DNA of 64,000 bases from Torreya grandis (Eukaryota; Streptophyta; Pinopsida; Cupressales; Taxaceae): assembly GCA_037957365.1 (NCBI GenBank), contig JARHVA010002683.1, positions 1,220,001 to 1,284,000 of the forward strand, given 5' to 3'. Made by a program: the position numbers and the translations under genes. This document shows positions 1 through 10,960 of the stretch, piece by piece (position 1 is the stretch's first letter; each line of letters begins with the position of its first letter). The notes under the pieces were generated by a model that searched no databases, was not told where the DNA came from, and saw nothing but the letters and a program-made list of their open reading frames with translations.

Positions 1-900
1 ATTAAATCAGGTCCAACAAAATCCAAAGGAGCCTTATAAATTTCATAGGAGGACTCATCGAGTTATAGATATTTATGATTACTCATGCATTAAAAAACAT
101 GATATAAGTCACCAAGAGATAAAGGAGCATCACATAATTTTAGGTTAGTGAGAATTATCTTGTTAGTAAAAACATTTAAACATTATTTTAAATCTTGATT
201 AGTCTCCACATTTTCCTCTTAAGCTTTGAACACTAGTCTATACTTGTCCAAAAAAGAAACAAAATTATTAGTAAGATTAGTAATTGATAGCTAAGATGAA
301 TGGATGGAATTGATATGGTATAGATCTTACTTTAATATGAGATGTTTAAATAATTATTTGCAGGCATTATCCCCAATTTTGATCTATTGAAGGTGAACAT
401 GAGTTTATGCCACTCTATCCACATTATTTTATGTAATTTTGATTTTTTGTTTGAGAGAGATTGTTAGGTCTAAAATTGTGAATCAAATGATTTGAAATCA
501 AGGAGACAATATACTAGTTGGTGTTTATTTAATTAGAATTTCATCTACTTACTTCCAAACTCATGTTATATATTTACCGTAATGGTGGGGGAAGTTGTTG
601 GTTGGCATGATGGCCTCATTATAGGATTCAATTTAGTTGGAGGTGTAAGACAAAAATATTAAAATATTATAAACTATGTAAATGAGATATATGGTGCCCT
701 TGTTACATAATAAGAAAGTGTCCAAATAGAATTAATCATGTAACACTTTGAAGTCACTTTCATGAAACACCACTTTGTAATAGATAGGATTGTGATCTAA
801 TGTAACATATTGAAAATATATGAAAATATATGTTCGTCTAAAATATAAAATGATAATGCATTTTACTTTGAAATCATAAAACATTTCAATATGTTGAGGA
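1..900. other. unassigned AT-rich flank
   Basis: No ORF of useful length and no domain I can name. The sequence is of ordinary complexity, with no microsatellite. It may be the left continuation of the LINE fragment that follows or an unrelated old repeat; I could not align it to anything else in the window. Confidence 0.4.
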
Positions 901-2700
901 CCCTATAAGGTCCAATGCAATGATTAGACCACATAAGCCAAGCAGTTATTGTTGATGGTTGCATCTAGAGGAGAGGATCCATAATACAACCTATTTTAAA
1001 AATAAATCCACCCATTTTATCCCATACATCATCACTTTGGTTTGGAATTAACATTATCTTTTGAGCTCTTAATCATATCAAAGTATTTGAATATGATAAT
1101 GATGAGGGGCAGGTTCTTAGCCAAATATTTCCATAAACCTATTCTATTAGGCCCATAATTTGAGGCATAAAAATTGAGGAACCATAATGAATTACCATTG
1201 CTATTAATGATAATCCAATTAGTACAATGTGATGGATCTCACCCCAAGGAAAAAATTAAGCGAGAAAACTTTGGGGAATCTATGATATTGACATTACCAT
1301 TACCCTCTTCATGAAAAGTGAAAAAGTGATTTGGGTTAGATTTATACATTTTGGAGTATATTTTAGGAAAAAATCACCAAAATTTAAATTTCTTGCAGAT
1401 AAACAAAATATAGCATCCAATTATTGATATAGAGCTTGTACAAAGAAATTTTGAGAGGACTTTGTTAGGTATTAAACATTTTAAGATAAAACATTAATTG
1501 GGGAATAACATCTATGAGGTGTTCCCTATGAGCATCTTCAATATCTTTGAGATCCACAACATTATTTTCCATAAAACATTGCTAGTTTAGTAACATAAAA
1601 TATTCAAGTGAGACACAGTGGTTTTTATCCTCATCGTCCTCTCAGGTAGATTCTCAACTACTAGGAGGTGTGATGTGTGATGACCTAGAGGTAGTAAAAA
1701 ATGTAGAGGATTTCGCAAGAGCATATGAAATCATGTTTGGATGAATAACTAGTGAAACATAGCTTTGAAATGTGGTTAGATACCTAAAAGGCTCAGGTGG
1801 AGGATTTTCATTGTGCACATGCCAAAAGATGGATTTTGATGCAGAAGGGGTAATGACAGGTTGATAATATATTTATACCAAAGAAATACTTTTTTTTAGG
1901 CATTAATTTCATACCATTAATATTATTATCTACCACATTGGGATTATCAAAGGGCATTAGAGTAATAAATGGATTCAAATACCTCATGATGGGAGAATAT
2001 TTTATCTAATGGTCAATTGATTAGAAATGAAAATAATTATTTGGAAGATTGAAGTTTATGAACATTTGTACTCAATATTTTGTGCCAAATTGAATATTGA
2101 AGAGTCATTTTAAATCCTTAACCAAGTTGACCTTGACACAGACATCCTTGTTTGGGTGTGAAGAATATATATTTTTTGTGTCACAAAACATGCCCTGTAA
2201 TTTTAAAAATTTCCTTGAGAAAGGCCCATATATAAAGTGGGATAATGGGTAGTTTAATCCAAAATTACACCTAAAATAATCCCTAGTCAGAAACTTTAAA
2301 GGTACGGGTTGATGGGAACAAAATCATAAGATTTTTCCTCAGGAACCAATAGCTAGAATTAGCAAGGAGAGCTTAGACTTGAGATGACTCATTACAAAAT
2401 AAATGAAATAACTATTTTATGAGGTTTCAAACACATGTGACCCAAGGATTCCCACTAGTGTTAAAATAAGGCATTAAGGGACTCCTCTAAGGGGATATAG
2501 ACAACATAGTAAACTATAACACAATAAGTTTCATATTAGTTATAAAAATTGTCTAGGACATCAGGGTTTAATAAAACATCAGGGTGAGAGGGAGATAAAT
2601 AAGTTAAACTTCATTGTAAACATTTTGGACAAGTTTATGACTCATTTTGACACCATCCTTCTCGTTGTCTATAACAATAGGTGCAATAGAGTGAGTGGAG
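900..2700 (-). mobile_element. decayed LINE (L1-like) fragment: ORF1 plus endonuclease
   Basis: Read on the minus strand, two LINE parts appear in the expected 5' to 3' order. Around 2300-2190 is an ORF1 (DUF4283-type) stretch with WIKLPIIPLYIW followed by IFKITGHVL; this matches the VWIKLP..PLH.W...L..IG..LG signature of plant L1 ORF1 proteins. Around 1330-1030 is an apurinic-type endonuclease segment containing SPKFSRLIFSLG, NFYASNYGPNR and GLWKYLAKNLP. That segment is visibly related to the endonuclease part of the second LINE in this window (13.6-13.8 kb: SPKFSHGIISIG, LLNYGPYRSLLWQFLAKG). Stops and frameshifts interrupt both parts, so it is dead. Reverse transcriptase was not found to the left, so the 3' half is missing or too decayed. 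Outer limits are approximate. Confidence 0.65.
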
Positions 2701-3204
2701 GATATTATATGTCAAAAATCTACCTAAAGGTTGTAGATAATCCATAATAAATTTACAATTAACTTTATAATTCTCATAGATAAAGTCTAAAAATTAAATA
2801 AAACAAAAAGATAAAATTAAAAAACCATAATAAAACCTTAATAAAACAAGTTTTCCCAAATTCTTTTATGTTTTATAATTTTAATCTTAAAAAATCTATT
2901 TAACTCATTTAAAGAGAATACATTATTTTTAATTAGTAATAATTATGAATGTTTTATTTTAATTATATATTTTTCAATTCAATTTAAAAGATATATGTAC
3001 ATTTCCCTTCACACTTACGACCACCCTTTCCACTATGATATTAATTTCATTTATTTATATTCTAAATGTTTAGATTTAGTTACTTTTGAAACTATATTAA
3101 ACGAATATTGTAAATTTTTCTTTTGAATTTTAAATTATTTTTCTAAGTGAATCCCTTTTAAGATGACTTTCATGATTACGATATTTTTATTTATAAATAT
3201 TTAG
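2700..3204. other. AT-rich spacer, nothing recognised
   Basis: Very AT-rich with short A and T runs. I see no coding potential, repeat unit or regulatory motif that stands out. Confidence 0.4.
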
Positions 3205-3752
3205 TAATGATTATAAGGTAAAGATAATGAATATTATTAATACATAAATATTTTGAATAATAATTAGTATTGATTCATATTAGATGATTCAAATAATTAA
3301 AAATTATGTATAAATAAGTTTTAATTTGGAAGTGGAATTGACATGTAAAGTTAAGAACTCTAAAAAAAATAAAACTCTATTTGTTATGTTTAGTAGCTGT
3401 TGTTTTTAATATATTTTGTATGCAAGCATATGTAGTTATAAAAATATTCAAAAATAAAACAAACTATAAAATTAAACTAAAGTTCATGTTCTATTAAAAA
3501 ACTATATAATTTAGAAATTTAGAAAAAATTCAAAAAAAAAATTAAATGGCAATTTCAATCCTAAATGGTCACGTACAATATCCAAAAAATATAAAAAATT
3601 TTCATAACTAGAACTATTGGTTATGGATGCATTTATTGGTTATGGATGCATTGAAATTTTCTGAGCCGACCATTTTTACATGAAGATGTACTCAAATTGA
3701 ACTATGGATAAATTGTTATGGCCTTTGTAAGTTTAGCTTCTTTTATGCATCG
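3205..3752 (-). mobile_element. solo LTR of the window's gypsy family
   Basis: Diverged but collinear with the 556-567 bp LTRs at 25.0, 30.2 and 48-61 kb. Shared landmarks run in the same order: TAATGA at the left end, GATTCATAT then CAAATAATTA, the GTAT/GCATGCAAGC block, AACTAAAGTTCATG, GGTCACGTA, and TTATGGCCT..AAG near the right end. No gag, PBS or polypurine tract adjoins it, so it is best read as a solo LTR or an isolated fragment. It contains a short internal duplication (ATTGGTTATGGATGCATT twice, about 3615-3653). No clear target duplication was found. Confidence 0.6.
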
Positions 3753-3960
3753 ATATTGCATGTATTTTTTAGAAAACTTTCCTTACGTTTTTAGTAATAA
3801 ATAGAAGGTTTGGATCATTTGACATGGAATCATCACAATAAATTATTACTTGGGAGAAAATCTATCATGTTGATATGTATTAATAAGGTTTGAATTGGGT
3901 AAATATAGTCATAAAAAACATTTGAGCATGCTTACAATTTTGTCTAGAACATTTATTCTA

Positions 3961-4086
3961 TACATAAAACTTTCCAAAATAATTATTAAATCTAAACATT
4001 GTCTACAAAATCTATAAAATCCATACATAAAACTTTCCAAAATAATTATAAAATCTAAACATTGTCTACAAAATCTATAAAATCCA
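3961..4086. repeat. 63-bp tandem duplication
   Basis: Two adjacent copies of a 63-bp unit beginning ACATAAAACTTTCCAAAATA and differing at only a few positions. In one minus-strand frame this gives a repeated 21-residue string, but I see no real gene. The near identity points to a recent slippage or tandem-duplication event. Confidence 0.85.
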
Positions 4087-5060
4087 TACCTTATATTTTG
4101 TTTGAATTGGTACATATAAAGACCTTCAAAACCTAATATCTTCACCTCTATATCCCTAAAAGAACCTTTATTATCATGTTCTACTCCCCACATTTTACTT
4201 TCTCTACAATAAAATATAATTATGATAATCTATATGAACCAAAATGTACACATTACATTTACTCTTTCAATAATTGAGTCCACTTTCTTCTTTCTCATCT
4301 TTTATATTTTTAACCATTAAAAGTTGAACATACACAATTTTTGAAATTTTAATTCCTACTCAACTTTAAAGTAAAAACTGTTATCAATGATTTAACTCAA
4401 AAAAATATCAGTATTATAATGTAAATCATATTTACTACATATACTAAAATTGTCTACATTATGCAAGTTAGTTTTTGCCTATGTATTTGTTTCTCACCTA
4501 AAAATACAATGAATTAAAAACATCCCATTAAACATGTTCTTAAATCCACTTTATTTCCATGTACTATAAGATTTAAAATAAGATATTCTAAATACAGAAG
4601 AATAAAACATAAGATATTCTAAATATACAAGAATAACACCCCAATATCTAAAGGCAAGAAAATTACATTCTTATACCTAATCATGCCCATATTTTTTAGT
4701 ACATTATTTTATAATAAAAAAATGAAAATAAAAATTGTCAACCATAAATTTTTAGCGAGTGCACAACTTCAAACTCCTCCCCTGAGAAGATATATACCAT
4801 TTTATATTCATAAATCATCACCATCTAATTACCCTTAACAACATAAACATGATATTCTAAATATAAATGTTTAAATAAACTAAAACAGCTTCCCCAAGGG
4901 GGACTATTGTCTTCAACTTCCCTTAACCCGTGATTAGTGCAGGATGTTTTAGCCAATCAAATATGATTAATTTCTGTGTTTAGATTATGTGAGCCTTTAG
5001 TTAAGGTAATGTACAAAATGTTTAGCAAATAATATAAAATACTATTTGTCGTTTTTTCAT
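4087..5060. other. unassigned AT-rich region
   Basis: No domain, repeat unit or RNA gene recognised. A short direct repeat (AAGATATTCTAAATA) recurs near 4580-4625. It leads into the less AT-rich stretch that begins near 5060. Confidence 0.35.
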
Positions 5061-7108
5061 TCGCTAAGGAAAGTGGATGTTATGGATGGATTCGCATAGC
5101 CCAAGACAGTTAATTTGCAGGCAGAACCCCATTTTTGAAATCGAGGCAGGTATGATAATTATGATAATAACAGTGTTTTTTCTTTGCATAGGGTAGGCGA
5201 CGCACCTGCAATGGGCGGTGCCTGTAAGCAGCTGTGATTTTATCAGTGTAATTATGTGATGTATCATTCATTATATCAATATGTTTATAGTCTGTACTGC
5301 AGCATCCATTTGAATAATGCTTCACCAAAGCCATGCTTTTTCCTTTCACACTACATCTTCCCTTAGGGCTTTTCAGTTATGTCATCTCTCGGGAACTACA
5401 TGCAAAACATGAAATCAAGACATTCAGGGTCAAATGCATCTGCAATAGTCAAAAGATGTGACCTCCCCTGAAACTACAAAGTCTAGGGTTTTGATATAGT
5501 GTTTTCCCTTTTTCTGTCTATGGTTTCAGAATCCTATAGCCTTTTTGAAAGAGGATGTTCAAAAAATGAGCAGTGATGGGTACTCTATTTCACAATGATA
5601 TGGATGCCAACATATATGTTTTTTGAACCCTCTGACCATAAAAATAATTTGCTATTGGTAGGGTAAACGTTGGCAGAAATGGAGGCCAAGGCGGTGGCTG
5701 TGGCGATAATGGCTATTTCTTTTCTTATTCCCCGAGTCTTCAAACATGTCCCTGGAAAATGCAGTGCGGGCGTTGGGCAACTTGTTTTTTTCTTTAATAA
5801 ATGATTTGCAGAAATATGCATCTACTGGATATTTTCAAAGGTGAGTGCCGGATTTTTTTTCATTGTCTAGTTTCGATTTGGCTACTGTGTATTGCATTAT
5901 GGGTTTTCAAGTTCTAGGGTTTAGCGTAGGACTTCAGCTCAGGGTTTAAGAATATTACGCTTAGGTTTAACTGACCCTATTTTTTGTCACATTGTTCATG
6001 GATTTATCTTGGTAGGCTTTCGCTCGTATAGAGGTCCGGGGTTCGATGTTAATGCACAACTACAGTTTCAAGTTTTAAGCTTTGTTGGATGGGCATGAAC
6101 ATCGGCATTGGCATCCACAGGCTCTCTCTTGTGTAAATTATTTTTGTCTTAAGAATCCCTCGTACAATTAATTTATATTCCCCTAAATCTTGTTCTCTTA
6201 CAGAGCCTCGATGTTTGTGAGATTTTAGGGCAACCTTCTATTCTATTGTTCTTTCCCCTGCAATGCATCAATTTTTCCGATGTATATTGGTATTTTTAAA
6301 AATGTTTTCAATTCCTTCGATTGTAAATTTTAAACTAATTCAGGAAAAAATATTTTATCGAGATTCCTTTCGTTTAGATTAAACAGTAGCCGTGTAAATC
6401 CGCCCTTTAGGTCTTGTCAAGTTTTAAAATAAAGTTTTAAAAATCCATGGCTCCTGATTTCATCTCTTCTACTAACGACCTTTTTTCATTAAAAATGGAT
6501 GTTAGAGAGTGGAATCAAAAGATAATGAAGCTCCCAATCCTTAAGCCACAGTGTCACGTACTCTTCCCACACCACTACGAAATTTGTGCTTTAATGTTGG
6601 TTGGGTTTGATTTCAAAAATCAAGGGACCATTGTCTTTTCTTGTATCTGTTCTGATTTTGTACCTCTAAATTGGTTGGTATGGTTGTGAAAACCTTTGTT
6701 TTGAATTGAGAGTTTAATCCAGCAAAGGCAAGATTTTATAGCAAATAATTTAGATATGAGCAAACAAGTGAAACCCTTCCATTGTTTTTTCTAAATATAG
6801 CTTTCCCTTAAAAAATCATGAGATTCACCTCCCAAGTGTTTGCAAAGCAGAATGGATTGTCAAAGGTCTTGGTTAGCAGCTACGAATCTGTAATTATGAG
6901 TTTCCCCCACAAGAGAATGAATGGCCAGACAAAATAAGTATGTTTGCTTTTGCAATGAATATTTTATTGCAGCAAAGGGATACCTGCTAGGTTTTGAAAT
7001 TATGTCATCATTGCAAGAAATACATCATCTTACCACTAGATGAATCATTTGGTTTTTATGGTTTACAAGGTGGTTTGCTTGTGCTGATATTTTCTTTGAT
7101 GTTTATAG
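5060..7108. other. gene-like, higher-GC region with telo-box motifs; product unknown
   Basis: Composition changes here: less AT-rich, CG dinucleotides present, and TAGGGTTT (telo-box core) occurs at 5484-5491 and 5915-5922 with AGGGTTT again near 5942. In plants such motifs are common near transcription starts. Short ORFs occur on both strands: a plus-strand 41-codon ORF at 5679-5804 with a hydrophobic start (MEAKAVAVAIMAISFL), an 80-codon plus ORF at 6447-6689 in good plant start context (CCATGGCT), and a 78-codon minus ORF at 5585-5821. I recognise none of them. The region lies just upstream of the protein-kinase remnant, so it could be the decayed 5' part of that gene, but no kinase N-lobe or catalytic loop was seen. 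Confidence 0.3.
6009..6050 (+). other. tRNA-like internal promoter (B box), possible SINE or tRNA remnant
   Basis: The stretch GGTAGGCTTTCGCTCGTATA followed by GAGGTCCGGGGTTCGATGTT looks like the anticodon-arm-to-T-arm half of a tRNA, with GGTTCGAT matching the Pol III B box (GGTTCGANNCC) in its first eight positions. The 5' half (A box, D arm) and the acceptor stem cannot be paired, so this is not a working tRNA gene. It could be a tRNA-derived SINE head or chance. Confidence 0.3.
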
Positions 7109-7407
7109 GAAGTTGATATGTGGTCATTTGCATGTCTTATCTTGGAACTGTTAACATTAAAAATACCCTATGCAAAATTATTAGATAATGAGGTTCATCA
7201 TTGTTTATAGTTATGATAAACTATCATATTTGACATAAATATGTTTACTTAAGTTTAAGTATTTTTATTATTAACTTATTTGTTGATCAGATGGAGCAGT
7301 GTCTCCACCTTACTCAAGAGCTTGATAAATATTTAGCAAAATCAAAGGATGAGTTCCCTACTAGAATAGAGAGCATATTTCCTGAAGACAATGAAAAAAT
7401 AATATAA
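7109..7407 (+). pseudogene. protein-kinase C-lobe remnant (two terminal exons)
   Basis: After a splice-acceptor-like TTTATAG, 7109-7204 reads EVDMWSFACLILELLTLKIP YAKLLDNEVHHCL. This matches kinase subdomain IX-X (the D-x-W-S-F-G helix), especially the plant LRR/Ser-Thr kinase group with VDIWSFGCLLLELLTL..PY. The invariant Gly after W-S-F is Ala. A TAG stop (7205-7207) sits where that family has a Gln codon just before the next intron. After TTGATCAG, 7291-7407 reads MEQCLHLTQEL then DKYLAKSKDEFPTRIES and ends at TAA, fitting the following QMGKRP.LT.EL exon. The exon-intron layout survives, so this is a decayed gene copy and not a processed one. The N-lobe, catalytic loop (HRDxxxxN) and DFG were not found upstream. 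Confidence 0.65.
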
Positions 7408-8276
7408 ATACTATTTGATTTGTTCTACTCTTGTAATAAATATAATCCATTTGATGTCCAACAACAAAACAAACATATGAGCTTCTTTCTGCGGTTTCAT
7501 GTCCTACTCTAATGTGAAATCCCAACTAGGGATAGTCCTTGGCTTGCATAACTTATACTGAATTTGATCCATCTCACTACCCAACTATAATAGAAGCATG
7601 TAATATTCTCTACAATTTCAAGTCCTAGTCCAATGTCAAGACCTAACCAATATGCTTCTTTAAAATGCTTATGTACTCCTTCCATAGAGACTTGGCACTC
7701 TGTGCCCTTGTTATAAATATCCAAATTTAAAAAATTGGTAACCATTGAGTATAATTTATATCCATATGCATATTGGCTTAAATTTAACAAAAAAATTTAC
7801 AGTAGACTTTACTTCTCATTAAAAAAAAATATTATGACTCTTAAAATTTGGAATAGAAAAGAAATTATGTGTTTATTAAAATCTTTACAAAATTTAGAAT
7901 GTCAAGCAGAAACAATTCACATTGCATAAATTTTTTTAAGTAATTAATTTTCAATTATAATTTTGGGCATTTCCATTTGCTCTTTTAACCATAAGGTCAC
8001 CACCAATGGATGGAAAATACCTATTTTAGGTGTTTAGGTATTTTTATTTCAAAATTTTATATTACATTGTAAGAATAGGAGATGTGGTAAATAAGGGTAA
8101 TATTTAATTTTTTTTTATTAACTTACATATTTAAAAAATAAATCAAATGATTAATTTTATATTTTTTTGATTTATGGTATTTATTATATTTATAAATATT
8201 ATAAAAATATTACATACCTTATCAAATAGTAGGGGCTATGAAATCATACTCAAGAAAAAAATATAACAAGAGTTAC
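7408..8276. other. unassigned spacer between kinase remnant and gypsy fragment
   Basis: A 93-codon minus-strand ORF (7509-7790) overlaps a shorter plus-strand ORF; neither shows a domain I recognise. The right part (8080-8220) is low-complexity AT. Confidence 0.35.
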
Positions 8277-8841
8277 TAATGAACCCAAAAACTATCAAGA
8301 TAATAAAATTACTAATAGGTCAAGATTTAAAATAATAACTCAGAATTGATTTTTATTGAATGAATTGAAATAATTATAAACCTAAACTATTCTTAAATAA
8401 GCCTCAACTTAGAATTTAGAGTTTACATGTAAAATTTGAAGAAAACTATTTTTTTTTTTTTTTTAAATGTCTATTTTTAGCAATGATTATTTATAGTAAG
8501 TTTTACATGCAAACACTTACATTTTAATTTTTTTCCAGAATATCCTAAATGCTAAAATTATCCTATGGGATGAAATTCAACTAAAGTTCATGTCTAGTCC
8601 TAAAAATATACAATTTCTAAAAATAGAAAAATCTTGAAAAAAATAATTAAATTACAATTTCGGACCCTCAAATGATCATGTATGGCCTCAAAAAAATATA
8701 GAAAATATCCTTAAGTAGTATAAATACTTAGGATAGCAATGGCCATTTTGATATAGTCATTTTGGTAATTGGAAGAGCTCAAATAGAGCTATAGGTTAAA
8801 ATTTATGGCCTCTAGAAGGTTAGCCTATTTTTTTTACATCA
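8277..8841 (-). mobile_element. gypsy-family 3' LTR (fragmentary element)
   Basis: A 565-bp LTR of the same family as the pair at 25.0/30.2 kb. It starts TAATGAACCC on the plus strand, ends TTTTTTACATCA, and shares the middle landmarks (CTATTTTTAGCAATGATTAT, ATTTATAGTAAGTTTTACAT). The minus-strand end is therefore 5'-TGATG and the 3' end CATTA. It is followed on the right by the polypurine-tract sequence (TTCTCCTCTAGTTGAAA on the plus strand), so it is the 3' LTR of a minus-strand element. The LTR carries TATAAAT on the minus strand, as in the other copies. Confidence 0.8.
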
Positions 8842-9752
8842 TTCTCCTCTAGTTGAAATAACTTAGCTCCTATGAGTTACCCTAATTGTAGTGTTGCCAT
8901 TTTTTATTTTCAATCATATTAATCTCTCATTTTATAATCTTAGTGTTATATTCTTACTACAATCCTTCCCATTGGATCAAATACCTGCTATAACTCCCTT
9001 GCCTTGTACTCACTGTCTTCATATTCAAAACTTGCACTGTCTTTTCCTTCTTTTTTGAAACCTACTGCTCCCAATGTACTTCATCTTCTTTATCTTCACC
9101 ATCTTCTCCATGGAATTAATATAAATCTAAAACATTAAATACTAGAGATATATCAAAATTTTGTGTCAAGCTCACCTCATAAGTATTGTCATTGATTTTC
9201 TTCACAATTATAAATGGTCCATTTCTATTGTACTTCAACTTGTTGTATGTACCTTTTAAAAATCTTTCTTTTCTCAAGTAAACCATTACCAAATCTCCTT
9301 ATTCAAATACCCTGGATCTTCTTCTACATCTTCTGCTACATTATATTTCTCATTACTTTTTTGCAACTTTCTTCTTACTCCTTACAATTATTGCATAGAC
9401 TCTACAAATGCTTCTACATCATCACTAATTCAATTTGCAATTGGTAATTATACCAAATATAAAATACCCATATGATTTTTCCTATAAATGATTTAAAATT
9501 ATGAATTTATTATTGATCTACGCACTAAAATATTAAATGCAAACTTAGCTTGTGGTAAATCCAAGTACCATTACTTGGGTTTCTCTCCCACTATGCATCT
9601 CAATAAATTTTCGAATATCCTATTCACAACTTTTGTTTGTCCATCTATTTGTGGGTGATATTGTAGTACTGAGTTATAGCTTCTTACCCATATTCTTCCA
9701 CAAATTCCTCCAAAAATGACATAAAAATATCATGTCCCTATCTAAAATAATA
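8842..9752 (-). pseudogene. gypsy integrase C-terminal remnant
   Basis: Collinear with 25561-26465 of the complete gypsy element. On the minus strand around 9450-9180 it gives the integrase C-terminal region: a helix with VEAFVESMQQL and KLQKSNEKYNV, then a degenerate version of the G-T-Y-N-K-L..N-G-P-F..I..K-I-N-D-N..Y-E-V motif of plant Ty3/gypsy integrases. Further left in element order (about 9750-9580) is the end of the catalytic core. Homology stops near 9752, where the element is truncated and unrelated sequence begins. Stops and frameshifts are frequent. RT, RNase H, protease and gag are absent. Confidence 0.75.
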
Positions 9753-10960
9753 GTTAACTAGAGATAAAATTTCTACACACAAGCTGACTCACCAGGTGGC
9801 AAATGCGGAGGATCATCTTTAGGAAGCACTAACCAATAAAATGGCTCCATGTCAAGGATATATAGAGCATTCCAATCATCCAATGGGTTTTCATGAGAAG
9901 TGATAGGCCAACCATCATTTGACTATGAAAGAATAACAATTCTTACGAAAGACCACTACGAAGAACTAACATTAGACATACTGTGAGAAATCCAACCACT
10001 CCTTGGGGGAGGGTGAAGATAAAATTGGTCCCTGATTCTTGACTGAATTCTCTTCAACACCTTATAGGAGGAGAATGTGATGGACTACATGGAAGGCCAT
10101 CAGATAGAACCCTGCTCATGGTGCAAGAGGCACTCCCCTAGTGATTGAATAACTCTTTTTAGATGGAAGAGTTCCAGAGTGATCTTTTACATTTGATCTT
10201 GATTCTATAAATAGACCAAATAAATAATATTAACCTTTTTATTAATAGAAAATTAAATTTCATAGATCTTATGTTTAAAATAACTTTATTCCCTATTTTC
10301 CATATTTGAAAGAGAATAATAGCACTTAAAATTTTATAGAGAAAGGAAATAGAGGTTGGCAAATTATAATAATCCCCAAAGAGCACCTGTTGTCAAGAAA
10401 AAGGCTCAGGGTGATAAGGCTCAAATAATGAATGATTCCAATTCTAGGTAGACTAGTATTTTAGTCAAAAATAGAATAGATGTTTAAAGGATTATAGATG
10501 CTTGAAATCCAGACAGAAGGGCTAGGGAGTGTAGAGGTGGCGAAATCTTTCACTAAGGGGAAGTATTTGATATAAAAAACTCAATCAAATGAGTTATCTT
10601 GGTCTCTAGGCTAAGTTGCCACACATAATCTAGATGGGTGAGCCATGTCTTGGGAGGGGATTGGAGACCCTGATGCCTATTGATCTTTCCTAAAACTAGA
10701 GATAATGGATTCATCACCTAATACAGTAGCCCAAAAGAGTAGTTATTCAAATGGATATTTTATTTACACCTCTAGTCTTTTCATTAAGCCCTAGGAGGAT
10801 GTAGGCCAAGTTTATGCAAAATTACATCAAATAGTATCTCCTAAATGTGAAAAATATAAGGTAAGTCTAAATTATTTAATTGAAACTTAAATTTTAGTTC
10901 AAGCTATGAAATCCAATAACTGGAGTTAAGAAAATAATGTATAATGTGAATCCCTTTTCA
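9753..10960. other. unassigned region between gypsy fragment and LINE
   Basis: Moderate complexity, with several short ORFs of no recognised family. It could include the 3' tail of the LINE to its right or another decayed element. The plus strand around 10600-10800 reads in short coding-like bursts but does not resolve into a known domain. Confidence 0.35.

Noticed and set aside
3909..4193. 94-codon minus-strand ORF with a repeated 21-residue string
   Set aside because: The repeat is just the 63-bp tandem DNA duplication read in frame; no homology to a known protein and AT-driven composition.
6447..6689. 80-codon plus-strand ORF in good start context
   Set aside because: No recognisable family, no splice partners and no kinase features despite the nearby kinase remnant; kept only as part of the gene-like region.
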